DNA of 11,786 nt. It comes from an uncultured Oscillospiraceae bacterium. Lineage in GTDB: Bacteria; Bacillota_A; Clostridia; Oscillospirales; Oscillospiraceae. The DNA is taken from positions 1 to 11,786 of the forward strand of contig CAJUAW010000088.1 of NCBI GenBank assembly GCA_910584605.1. Reading direction: 5' to 3'. The position numbers and the translations under genes were made by a program. Shown here piece by piece: positions 1 to 6,735 of this stretch (its first letter is position 1; each line of letters opens with the position of its first letter). The notes under the pieces were generated by a model. The model did no database searches, was not told the origin of the DNA, and was given only the letters and a program-made list of their open reading frames with translations.

Positions 1-2137
1 TGGAGGCCGCCGCCACCACCGCCACGCCCCCCGCCCAGGCAAAGACCGTCCCGGAGACGCACATGCCCAGCACCAGGGTCAGCAGGGTAAAGATGGGGGA
101 CAGCGACCGGCGCAGGTTGTCAAAAATCTTCCACCGGGCCAGCGGGGGCAGGGGGTTGTCCTCCTTCCCGCTCCGGCCGTCCGGGACCCGCCGTCCCAGC
201 CAGGGCAGCAGCTGCCAGTCCCCCCGGACCCACCGGTGGAGCCGGGCAAAGTAGCTGTAGACCTGCCAGGGACAGCCGTCGGTCAGCTCCACCTCCCCCA
301 GCAGGCCCGCCCGGAGGTAGCTGCCCTCCAGCAGATCGTGGGACAGGATGGCGTTGTCGGGAAAGCGGCTGTCCAGACAGGCGTGGAAGGCATCCACCGA
401 AAAGATGCCTTTTCCGGTGTAGGTGCCCTGGTCAAAGAGGTCATGATACACGTCGCTGGCGGTGGAGCCGTAGGGGTCCACGCCTCCCAGCCCGCCGAAC
501 ACCCTGGAAAAGAAGGACTTGTTGGCCGCCTCCAGCTCCACTGCCACCCTGGGCTGGAGCAGGGCGTGACCGGCGGTGACAATGCTCCGCTCGAAGTCGA
601 TGACCGGCTGGTTCAGGGGGTGGAGCATGGCCCCAATCAGCTCCCGGGCGGTGCCCACATTCAGGCTGGTGTCCGAATCCAAAGTGATGACATACCGCAC
701 CTGGCGCAGCCAGCTCTTCTCCCCCGCCTTCACTTCCAGGCCGGTGTGCCGCCCCTTCAACAGGCGGACCAGCTCGGTGAGCGCCCCCCGTTTCCGCTCC
801 CAGCCCATATAACGCTCGTCCCGGGCGCTGAAGGCCGGGGCGCGGAAAAACAGGTAAAACCCTCCGCCGTACTTCCGGTTCAGGTCCTCCACCGCCCGGC
901 GGGCGTTTTCCATCCAGGCGGTCCCCTCCTCCCCCATGGGGACGCCGCTGTCGGGCAGGTCGGCCAAAACGCCCAGCCGCAGCTCGGGACCGGCGTCCCG
1001 GTTGGCCAGGCGGTACCGCTCCAGCAGGGCGGCCAGCCTGGGACCGCTGTCCTCCCCGGTGAGGAGGGACACCACCACGCACAGGGTCCGCCCCTCCCGG
1101 GGGACTCCCCCCTCCAGCTCCATCCGGGGGACGGGGCGGGGCGGAACCAGGCGGACCAGGAAAAAGTCCAGCACATTTTTCACAATGTCGGACAGGGGCA
1201 GGAGCAGCAGCAGGGCGGCCAGCGGAGTTCCCGCCGCCCGCCACAGGGCCAGGGCGGCCAGCAGGGACAGTCCCGCCACCGCCAGCCCGTAACTCACCCC
1301 GGAGCGGGTCCGCTCCGGACGGCCCAGGGGTTCCCGGTACAGGTACCAGCCCACATGGCGGCGGGGACCCTCTTCCTTTTGGGCCAGCTCCAGGGCCCTT
1401 TGGGCGGCCTCCCCCTCCCCCAGGCCCCGCTTTCTTGCCAGCTGGCACACCCTCTGCCGGTACCGGCGGCGGGTGTCCTCATCCATACGGGGGTAGTGGC
1501 CCGAGGGGTCCCCCTTCAGCACCTGCTCCACCCGGCTGGCCCCCTCCAGCAGGGCGCTCCACTCCGCCCCGGACAGGACCCGCAGGGCAGTGAAGACCGC
1601 CCCCATCTCCCCGGCGGACACCCGGTCCTCCTTGAGGGCGTCCAGGTCGGAGCACAGCCCGGCCAGCCGCTCCACCAGCGCACCGGCCAGGGCTGGAACC
1701 AAGAGGGACAGCTCCCGCTCGGTCAGCGGACACACCGACTGAAAGCCCTCCAGATAGAGGGCCAGCCGCCCCTGGTCCAGGTCGGGCACTGCCCACAGGG
1801 CACTCCGGGCGCAGCTCTGGAGGAGCGCACCCCCCTTCGCCGTTCCGCGCAGGGGTTTCCTCCCCTGCTTCAGGGCCTCCCGGGCCCGCTCTCCCTCCCG
1901 GACGGCCAGATAGTGGTTGTCCAGCAGCCACTCCGCCGCTCCGGGCAGGGCGGACCGGCCATCGTTCCAGAGGTTCAGGGCCTCTCGAGCCCGGCACACC
2001 GTGTTCAGGCCGGACCGCAGCGCCTTCCGCAGGGCACGGCAGGGGACGGTCCCGCCCAGCCGGACCTCCCTGGCGGCGTTGGCGGCGTATTGCTTTAAGT
2101 GAGCGTCGTCCATGGGGACGTGGGGCGTGTTGTTCAT
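1..2137 (-). CDS. Cyclic beta-1,2-glucan synthase-like glycosyltransferase, N-terminal part (runs off left edge)
   Basis: Reading the minus strand from the ATG at 2135-2137 gives an uninterrupted frame of about 712 residues to the window edge. A GGGAGG ribosome binding site lies a few bases upstream. Residues 1-275 are a soluble helical region with the NdvB-like stretch AEWLLDNHYLAVRE. Two hydrophobic segments follow at about 281-330. The glycosyltransferase domain shows LDSDT (D487 and D489, the nucleotide-sugar/metal DxD site), TGKGIFSVDAFH, HDLLEG (H600-G605) and RWVRGDWQ (R635-Q642, the processive-synthase type motif). New membrane segments begin at the edge. This pattern matches the GT84 domain of cyclic beta-1,2-glucan synthases, membrane enzymes of roughly 2,700-2,900 residues that use UDP-glucose. 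The C-terminal glycoside-phosphorylase-like domains are outside the window. The polymer actually made is inferred; a related GT84 activity is possible. It is transcribed divergently from ylxM. Confidence 0.82.
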   Translation of the reverse strand, partial: MNNTPHVPMDDAHLKQYAANAAREVRLGGTVPCRALRKALRSGLNTVCRAREALNLWNDGRSALPGAAEWLLDNHYLAVREGERAREALKQGRKPLRGTAKGGALLQSCARSALWAVPDLDQGRLALYLEGFQSVCPLTERELSLLVPALAGALVERLAGLCSDLDALKEDRVSAGEMGAVFTALRVLSGAEWSALLEGASRVEQVLKGDPSGHYPRMDEDTRRRYRQRVCQLARKRGLGEGEAAQRALELAQKEEGPRRHVGWYLYREPLGRPERTRSGVSYGLAVAGLSLLAALALWRAAGTPLAALLLLLPLSDIVKNVLDFFLVRLVPPRPVPRMELEGGVPREGRTLCVVVSLLTGEDSGPRLAALLERYRLANRDAGPELRLGVLADLPDSGVPMGEEGTAWMENARRAVEDLNRKYGGGFYLFFRAPAFSARDERYMGWERKRGALTELVRLLKGRHTGLEVKAGEKSWLRQVRYVITLDSDTSLNVGTARELIGAMLHPLNQPVIDFERSIVTAGHALLQPRVAVELEAANKSFFSRVFGGLGGVDPYGSTASDVYHDLFDQGTYTGKGIFSVDAFHACLDSRFPDNAILSHDLLEGSYLRAGLLGEVELTDGCPWQVYSYFARLHRWVRGDWQLLPWLGRRVPDGRSGKEDNPLPPLARWKIFDNLRRSLSPIFTLLTLVLGMCVSGTVFAWAGGVAVVAAAS

Positions 2138-2232
2138 GAGGGACCTCCCTATTTTCCAGGCTTCCCTTCCATTTTTCCCCGGCTATGGCGGAATATACGA
2201 AAACGGCGGTCCCTCCCGACAAGTATTTGGGC

Positions 2233-2261
2233 TTGACAAACGGCATGAAATATGATAGACT
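2233..2261 (+). promoter_or_regulatory. Sigma-A type promoter of the ylxM-ffh cluster
   Basis: A perfect -35 box TTGACA (2233-2238) is followed by a 17-base spacer and TAGACT (2256-2261). A TGA directly upstream of the -10 box makes it an extended -10. It is the only convincing promoter upstream of ylxM and would start transcription just before or within the inverted repeat at 2263-2296. Confidence 0.75.
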
Positions 2262-2262
2262 T

Positions 2263-2296
2263 CCAAAATGTAAAGTTAATGCGCTTTACATTTTGG
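2263..2296. repeat. Perfect 13-bp inverted repeat, candidate operator or leader hairpin
   Basis: The arm ccaaaatgtaaag (2263-2275) is matched exactly by ctttacattttgg (2284-2296), with an 8-base loop. The repeat starts one base after the -10 box of the ylxM promoter and ends just before the AGGAGG at 2299-2304. It can therefore act as a DNA dyad covering the transcription start, or as a 5' leader hairpin. There is no T-run after it, so it is not an intrinsic terminator. The regulator is unknown. Confidence 0.7.
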
Positions 2297-2312
2297 CGAG
2301 GAGGTCTGCCGG

Positions 2313-2678
2313 ATGAAAAACCAAGCCTATCGTATGGCAATGCTCTTTGACTTCTACGGCGACGTGCTGACCGACCGTCAAAAAGAATTTTACGATCTGT
2401 ATTATAACGAGGACTTATCCCTGGGCGAGATCGCCGAAAACTACGGCATCACCCGCCAGGGCGTCCGGGACGTAATCGTCCGGGCGGAGGCCGTCCTCAC
2501 CGAGCTGGAGGACAAAACCGGCCTGATCAAGCGGTTCCACTCCACCCATCGCCAGCTGGAGCAGCTGCTCCAGTGCGCCCAGCGCATGGTGGAGCTCACC
2601 GCCCGGCAGGACAGCGCCGATCTGGAAGCCCTGGCCCTCCAGATCCGCGACGGGGTGCAGACCCTGCTGAAGGAGTAA
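2313..2678 (+). CDS. ylxM: YlxM-family helix-turn-helix protein associated with SRP
   Basis: This 121-residue protein has the length and layout of the YlxM/UPF0122 family, encoded immediately upstream of ffh in most Firmicutes. Residues about 35-60 (LSLGEIAENYGITRQGVRD) form a helix-turn-helix resembling sigma-factor region 4. The C-terminal half is helical and charged. In streptococci the homologue interacts with the SRP pathway and modulates it; a role in DNA binding is predicted from the fold. The ATG at 2313 has an AGGAGG at 2299-2304 with an 8-base spacing. The stop is only 4 bases before ffh, so the two are surely co-transcribed and probably translationally coupled. Its own HTH makes it a candidate to bind the inverted repeat just upstream, which is inference only. 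Confidence 0.93.
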   Translation: MKNQAYRMAMLFDFYGDVLTDRQKEFYDLYYNEDLSLGEIAENYGITRQGVRDVIVRAEAVLTELEDKTGLIKRFHSTHRQLEQLLQCAQRMVELTARQDSADLEALALQIRDGVQTLLKE

Positions 2679-2682
2679 GCCC

Positions 2683-4056
2683 ATGGCATTTGAAGGACTT
2701 TCCGAAAAGCTGACCGCCGCCTTTAAAAAGCTGCGGGGCAAGGGCCGGCTGTCCGAGGCCGACGTGAAGGAGGCCATGCGGGAGATCCGCCTGGCCCTGC
2801 TGGAGGCCGACGTCAGCTTCAAAGTGGTCAAGCAGTTTGTGGCTCAGGTCACCGAGAAGGCGGTGGGAGCCGACGTGCTGGAGGCCCTGTCCCCCGCCCA
2901 GCAGATCATTAAGATCGTCAACCAGGAGCTCACCGAGCTGATGGGCGGCTCCTCCGCCAAGCTGACCATTGCCTCCAAGCCGCCCACGGTCATTATGATG
3001 GTGGGCCTCCAGGGGGCGGGCAAGACCACCAATGGCGCCAAGCTGGCCGGGCTGATGAAGCGGCAGAGCGGCAAGCGGCCCCTGCTGGCCGCCTGCGACA
3101 TCTACCGCCCCGCCGCCATCCAGCAGCTGGAGGTGGTGGGCAAACAGCTGGACATCCCCGTCTTCCAGATGGGCCAGACCAACCCGGTGGACATCGCCAG
3201 GGCCGCCGTGGAGCACGCCCTCAAACACGGCAACGACATGGTCTTTCTGGACACCGCCGGCCGCCTCCATGTGGACGAGGAGCTGATGGACGAGCTGCGG
3301 GCCATCAAGGCCGCCGTAGAGCCCACCGAGATCCTGCTGGTGGTGGACGCCATGATCGGCCAGGACGCGGTGAACGCCGCCAAAGCCTTTGACGACGCGC
3401 TGGACATTGACGGCGTGGTCCTCACCAAGCTGGACGGCGACGCCCGGGGCGGCGCGGCCCTGTCCATCAAGGCGGTCACCGGCAAGCCCATCAAGTTCGC
3501 CGGCGTGGGAGAAAAGCTGGACCAGATCGAGGTCTTCCATCCCGACCGCATGGCCAGCCGCATCCTGGGCATGGGCGACATGCTCTCCCTCATTGAGAAG
3601 GCGGAGCAGACCTTCGATCAGCAGAAGGCTCTGGAGCTTCAGGAGAAGCTTCGGAAAAATAAATTCACCCTCACCGACTTTTACGAGCAGATGAAGCAGC
3701 TGAAAAATATGGGTTCCCTCACCGAGATTGCCGGGATGCTCCCCGGCGTGAAGGCCAGCGACCTGGAGGGGGCCTCTATGGACGAGACGCTCCTCCGCCG
3801 GATGGAGGCCATCATTCTGTCCATGACCCCCGCCGAGCGGGAGGACCCCAAGCTGCTCAACTCCAGCCGGAAAAAGCGCATCGCCGCCGGGTCGGGGACT
3901 CAGGTGGTAGACATCAACCGGCTGCTCAAGCAGTTCGAGATGCTCCAGGCCATGACCAAGCAGTTCACCGGCGGCAAGCTGCCCAAAAACCTGCGCAGGA
4001 TGATGGGCAAAAAGGGCCGGGGAATGCGGGGCGGAATGCCCGGTATGCCCTTTTAA
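2683..4056 (+). CDS. ffh: Signal recognition particle GTPase Ffh (SRP54)
   Basis: Ffh binds signal sequences of nascent membrane proteins and, with SRP RNA and the receptor FtsY, delivers ribosomes to the translocon. The 457-residue length is normal. The N domain covers about 1-95. The G domain has the P-loop GLQGAGKTT (108-116), DTAGR (190-194) and TKLDGDARGG (248-257), all diagnostic of SRP-type GTPases. The M domain carries the RNA-binding stretch LNSSRKKRIAAGSGTQVVD and ends in a methionine- and glycine-rich tail (GRGMRGGMPGMPF). Translation starts at ATG 2683, with AAGGAG inside the end of ylxM serving as the binding site. The gene appears intact. The SRP RNA gene is not in this window. 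Confidence 0.99.
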   Translation: MAFEGLSEKLTAAFKKLRGKGRLSEADVKEAMREIRLALLEADVSFKVVKQFVAQVTEKAVGADVLEALSPAQQIIKIVNQELTELMGGSSAKLTIASKPPTVIMMVGLQGAGKTTNGAKLAGLMKRQSGKRPLLAACDIYRPAAIQQLEVVGKQLDIPVFQMGQTNPVDIARAAVEHALKHGNDMVFLDTAGRLHVDEELMDELRAIKAAVEPTEILLVVDAMIGQDAVNAAKAFDDALDIDGVVLTKLDGDARGGAALSIKAVTGKPIKFAGVGEKLDQIEVFHPDRMASRILGMGDMLSLIEKAEQTFDQQKALELQEKLRKNKFTLTDFYEQMKQLKNMGSLTEIAGMLPGVKASDLEGASMDETLLRRMEAIILSMTPAEREDPKLLNSSRKKRIAAGSGTQVVDINRLLKQFEMLQAMTKQFTGGKLPKNLRRMMGKKGRGMRGGMPGMPF

Positions 4057-4121
4057 CATGTTGGCAGAGCGCCCTGCGCGCTTTCCATAGATACAACAAA
4101 TTCATTTGGAGGTGAAGATAC

Positions 4122-4361
4122 ATGGTTAAAATCAGACTGCGCCGCATGGGCGCCAAGAAGGCCCCCTTCTACCGCATCGTGGTGGCCGATTCCCGCTACC
4201 CCCGTGACGGCCGTTTCATTGAGGAGATCGGCTTCTACAATCCCACCACCGATCCCACCGAGCTGAAGGTGGACGTGGACCGGGCTCAGGCTTGGATCAA
4301 GACCGGCGCTCAGCCCACCGAGACTGTCCGCGACCTGCTGAAAAAGGCCGGCGCCCTGTAA
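4122..4361 (+). CDS. rpsP: 30S ribosomal protein bS16
   Basis: This 79-residue protein begins MVKIRLRRMGAKKAPFYRIV and continues with ADSRYPRDGRFIEEIGFYNP, the hallmark N-terminus of bS16, a small-subunit protein needed for 30S assembly. The length is typical (about 75-90). A GGAGGTG lies 7-13 bases before the ATG. The 65-base gap after ffh holds only a 5-bp stem (agcgc/gcgct, 4068-4082), too weak to call a terminator, so co-transcription with ffh is expected. Confidence 0.99.
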   Translation: MVKIRLRRMGAKKAPFYRIVVADSRYPRDGRFIEEIGFYNPTTDPTELKVDVDRAQAWIKTGAQPTETVRDLLKKAGAL

Positions 4362-4377
4362 TGGCTGGAGGTCATGC

Positions 4378-4608
4378 ATGAAAGAGCTTCTGACCTATGT
4401 GGCCCAGAACCTGGTAGAGCACCCTGAACAGGTGTCCGTCACCGAGGTCGAGGGCGACGGCGAAACCGTCCTGGAGCTCCGGGTCGCCCCGGAGGACATG
4501 GGCAAGGTGATCGGCCGTCAGGGCCGTATCGCCAAGGAGATCCGTGTTTTGATGCGCTCCGCCGCCCAGCGGGCCGGCAAGCGGATCAACGTGGAGATCG
4601 TCGATTAA
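4378..4608 (+). CDS. khpA: KH-domain RNA-binding protein KhpA
   Basis: The 76-residue protein is a single type II KH domain with the GXXG loop as GRQG (46-49) in VIGRQGRIAKEIRVL. It corresponds to KhpA (YlqC), which pairs with KhpB/Jag as an RNA chaperone affecting cell elongation and sRNA-dependent regulation in several Firmicutes. Position between rpsP and rimM is the conserved one. The start is the ATG at 4378 with GGAGG at 4367-4371; the ATG at 4374 is out of frame. Only 16 bases separate it from rpsP. Confidence 0.96.
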   Translation: MKELLTYVAQNLVEHPEQVSVTEVEGDGETVLELRVAPEDMGKVIGRQGRIAKEIRVLMRSAAQRAGKRINVEIVD

Positions 4609-4611
4609 ACC

Positions 4612-4647
4612 AAGGGCGCAGGGGGTTCCCCTGCGCCTTTCCTTTCA
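4612..4647 (+). terminator. Terminator-like hairpin after khpA (possibly partial)
   Basis: The stem pairs 4612-4624 (aagggcgcagggg) with 4628-4640 (cccctgcgccttt): 13 pairs with one G-U and a 3-base loop. The tail is only moderately T-rich (ttt, then cctttc). It looks like an intrinsic terminator of limited strength that would lower, not abolish, transcription into the downstream genes. Confidence 0.65.
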
Positions 4648-4661
4648 AATTGGAGGACCGT

Positions 4662-5081
4662 ATGCACTGGTCAGACACACAGTTGGCTGAGATCCGGTAT
4701 TTCTGCACCAGCACCCGCAGCCGGACACCAAAAATCCTGGTAGGACTTCCGCTCAAGCTCCAGCTTGGCTTTATCCTTATTATCTTCTCCCACTATCGGG
4801 TCACAGAATTTCAGAGTTCGGATATCAAAGCGTTTTACAAATTGCTTTATACCCCCCATTTCAGGCCGGATCAGCTGCGGGCTCCCTCCCCCGCCCGCAT
4901 TGCCAAGGCCCTTGAACAGCTGGACAAAGACCCCAACTGCCAGATTAACGTCCAGTACCTGGAGGAGGACCGCTATCGGATTCTTTGGGTCAGCCCCATC
5001 TATGCGGACGACTATATGAAGGAACTGGATTACGGCTATGAGCGGGGATATGTCCAGTATTTTATGGAGGAACACACATGA
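4662..5081 (+). CDS. Hypothetical protein inserted between khpA and rimM, possible winged-helix fold
   Basis: Not recognised. It encodes 139 residues from ATG 4662. The upstream in-frame TTG at 4650 is rejected because it overlaps the ribosome binding site (GGAGG, 4652-4656), which is correctly placed for 4662. Residues 31-44 are hydrophobic but short for a membrane span. By eye, the order is helices (about 51-63 and 77-89) followed by a beta hairpin (INVQYLEEDRYRILWV, 95-110), which would suit a winged helix. The C-terminus is rich in Asp, Glu and Tyr. Codon use is visibly less GC-biased than the neighbouring genes, which may indicate later acquisition. The stop overlaps the rimM start as ATGA, so translation is coupled to rimM and the ORF is very likely real. 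It could be a regulator or ribosome-associated factor; no function is assigned. Confidence 0.8.
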   Translation: MHWSDTQLAEIRYFCTSTRSRTPKILVGLPLKLQLGFILIIFSHYRVTEFQSSDIKAFYKLLYTPHFRPDQLRAPSPARIAKALEQLDKDPNCQINVQYLEEDRYRILWVSPIYADDYMKELDYGYERGYVQYFMEEHT

Positions 5082-5572
5082 ATCAATATTTAGAGGTGGG
5101 CAAGGTCACAAACGTCCACGGCCTGAACGGCGAGGTGAAGGTCCAGCCCTGGGCGGACTCGCCGGAGTTTCTGTGCCAGTTCAAAACCCTGTATGTGGAC
5201 GACGCCCACTGGCCCATCCAGGTGGAGCGGGCCCGGGTCCACAAAAATATGGTCATCATCAAATTTGAGGGACCCACCGACGTGCCCAGCGCCCTGTCTC
5301 TGCGCAACGCCATTCTCTATATCGACCGGGCGGACGCCCCGCTTCCGGAGGGCGCTTTTTTCCTGGCCGACATCTACGGCCTGGAGGTACGGGACGCCGG
5401 TACCGGCGCCGTCCTGGGCAAAATTGAGGACGTGCTCACCCTGCCCGCCAACAACGTCTACGTGGTCCGGGGAGGAGAGCGGGAGCTGATGATCCCCGCC
5501 GTCCCTCAGTTCATCGCGGAGACCAACGTAGAGGATGGCTTTATCCGGGTGAACATGATGGAGGGTCTGTAA
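5078..5572 (+). CDS. rimM: 16S rRNA processing protein RimM
   Basis: RimM assists maturation of the 30S head by binding uS19 and pre-30S particles. The 164-residue protein begins with the family motif VGKVTNVHGLNGEVKV (7-22). Its C-terminal PRC-barrel domain (about 95-164) shows ADIYGLEVRD, LGKIEDVLTLPANNVYVV and MIPAVPQFI. The ATG at 5078 overlaps the previous gene's stop by 4 bases, and GGAGG at 5065-5069 is the binding site. The usual downstream partner trmD is not present; the next ORF starts directly after the stop. Confidence 0.98.
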   Translation: MNQYLEVGKVTNVHGLNGEVKVQPWADSPEFLCQFKTLYVDDAHWPIQVERARVHKNMVIIKFEGPTDVPSALSLRNAILYIDRADAPLPEGAFFLADIYGLEVRDAGTGAVLGKIEDVLTLPANNVYVVRGGERELMIPAVPQFIAETNVEDGFIRVNMMEGL

Positions 5573-6700
5573 ATGGGACAGGAATGGAAGGGCCCGCTGC
5601 GGTGGGCTGCGGTCCTGTTCGGACTCTACCTGGCCATCCACTACTGGGACCGCCTGTCCGCCCTGGGCACGCTGGCGCTGAGGGCCGCCTTTCCCCTGGC
5701 GCTGGGGGCGGTCATCGCCTACGCTGTCAACATCCTGATGAGCCAGTATGAGCGGTGGTATTTCCCCAGCTCCCGGCAGCCCGCCGTGGTGAAAAGCCGC
5801 CGGCCGGTGTGCCTGCTGCTGGCCTACGCCAGCCTGATCGCCCTGGTGGTGCTCATCGTGCGGATGATCCTGCCCGAGCTGGTCCAGAGCATCACCCTGC
5901 TCCTCCAGGAGCTGGTGCCCCTGCTCCAGCAGCTGAGCGTCAAGCTCAATGAAAATCAGGACCAGCTGGCCGGGCTCTTTGCCGCCGACGGCACCGTCAA
6001 CTGGCAGGAGCTGGCCGCCAAGGCGGTGAACTTCCTGCTGGCCGGACTGGGCGGCGTGATGGGTTCGCTGGTGTCCATTGCCTCCGCCACCGTGTCCGCC
6101 GCCTTTACCGCCATTGTCAGTGTCATTTTCTCCATCTACCTGCTTCTGGACAAGGAGAAGCTGGCCCGGCAGTGCGCTTTGGTGCTGAAGACCTACCTCA
6201 AGCCCGGCTGGTACCGCCGCCTGCTCTACTTTTTGGAGACTCTGGACCGCTGCTTCCGCCGCTTTGTGGTGGGCCAGTGTACTGAGGCGGTCATCCTGGG
6301 CCTGCTGTGCGTGGGTGGGATGCTGCTCTTCCAGTTCCCCTACGCCTCCATGGTGGGAACGCTCATCGGTTTCACCGCCCTGATCCCGGTGGCCGGCGCC
6401 TATATCGGCGCAGGGGTGGGCGCGTTTATGATCTTCACCGTCTCCCCCATCAAGGCCCTGCTGTTTCTGGTGTTCATCTCGGTGCTCCAGCAGCTGGAGG
6501 GCAACCTGATCTACCCCAGGGTGGTGGGTTCCTCCATCGGCCTGCCGGGGATCTGGGTGCTGGCCGCCGTCACCATCGGCGGGGGCGTGCTGGGCATCGG
6601 AGGCATGCTGCTGGCGGTGCCGCTGGCCGCCGCCTGCTACCAGATGCTGCGGGACGACACCGTCCGCCGGAGCCGCCCTCCCAAATCAGGCAGAGCATAA
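5573..6700 (+). CDS. AI-2E family transporter (multi-pass membrane protein)
   Basis: This 375-residue protein has the AI-2E_transport (PF01594) pattern. Hydrophobic segments lie near 11-25, 36-56, 80-100, 160-193, 236-256, 260-288, 293-308 and 324-355, with a polar loop at about 110-158. Family signatures are GFTALIPVAGAYIGAG (266-281) and QQLEGNLIYPRVVGSSIGLP (306-325). Members are exporters of varied or unknown substrate, including TqsA, PerM, sporulation YtvI and Na+/H+ antiporter-like proteins; the substrate here cannot be told from sequence. The start codon immediately follows the rimM stop (TAAATG), with GGAGG inside the rimM 3' end, so expression is coupled to rimM. A strong terminator follows the stop. 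Confidence 0.9.
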   Translation: MGQEWKGPLRWAAVLFGLYLAIHYWDRLSALGTLALRAAFPLALGAVIAYAVNILMSQYERWYFPSSRQPAVVKSRRPVCLLLAYASLIALVVLIVRMILPELVQSITLLLQELVPLLQQLSVKLNENQDQLAGLFAADGTVNWQELAAKAVNFLLAGLGGVMGSLVSIASATVSAAFTAIVSVIFSIYLLLDKEKLARQCALVLKTYLKPGWYRRLLYFLETLDRCFRRFVVGQCTEAVILGLLCVGGMLLFQFPYASMVGTLIGFTALIPVAGAYIGAGVGAFMIFTVSPIKALLFLVFISVLQQLEGNLIYPRVVGSSIGLPGIWVLAAVTIGGGVLGIGGMLLAVPLAAACYQMLRDDTVRRSRPPKSGRA

Positions 6701-6735
6701 AAAACCGCCCGGATTGGAATCCGGGCGGTTTTTTT
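6701..6735. terminator. Bidirectional intrinsic terminator between convergent genes
   Basis: The stem pairs aaaaccgcccggat (6701-6714) with atccgggcggtttt (6719-6732): 14 bp with a 4-base loop. Seven T's follow on the plus strand, and a run of A's at 6699-6704 gives a U-tract on the minus strand. It ends the AI-2E gene and also serves the convergent LtaS-like gene, whose stop codon lies at its edge. Confidence 0.95.

Noticed and set aside
1795..1850. Apparent frameshift in the glucan synthase gene near a G-run
   Set aside because: Recounting the run as six G's restores one continuous frame from the ATG at 2137 through the LDSDT, HDLLEG and RWVRGDWQ motifs to the window edge.
236..2098. 620-codon plus-strand open frame
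   Set aside because: It is antisense to the glucan synthase frame, is Gly/Gln/Pro-rich and low in complexity, and is an artefact of high GC.
2596..4059. 487-codon minus-strand open frame over ffh
   Set aside because: Exact antisense of a clear ffh with all GTPase motifs; the composition is His/Gly/Leu-rich and no domain is visible.
4057..4121. Terminator or S16 leader structure between ffh and rpsP
   Set aside because: Only a 5-bp stem without a T-run is present; co-transcription is more likely.
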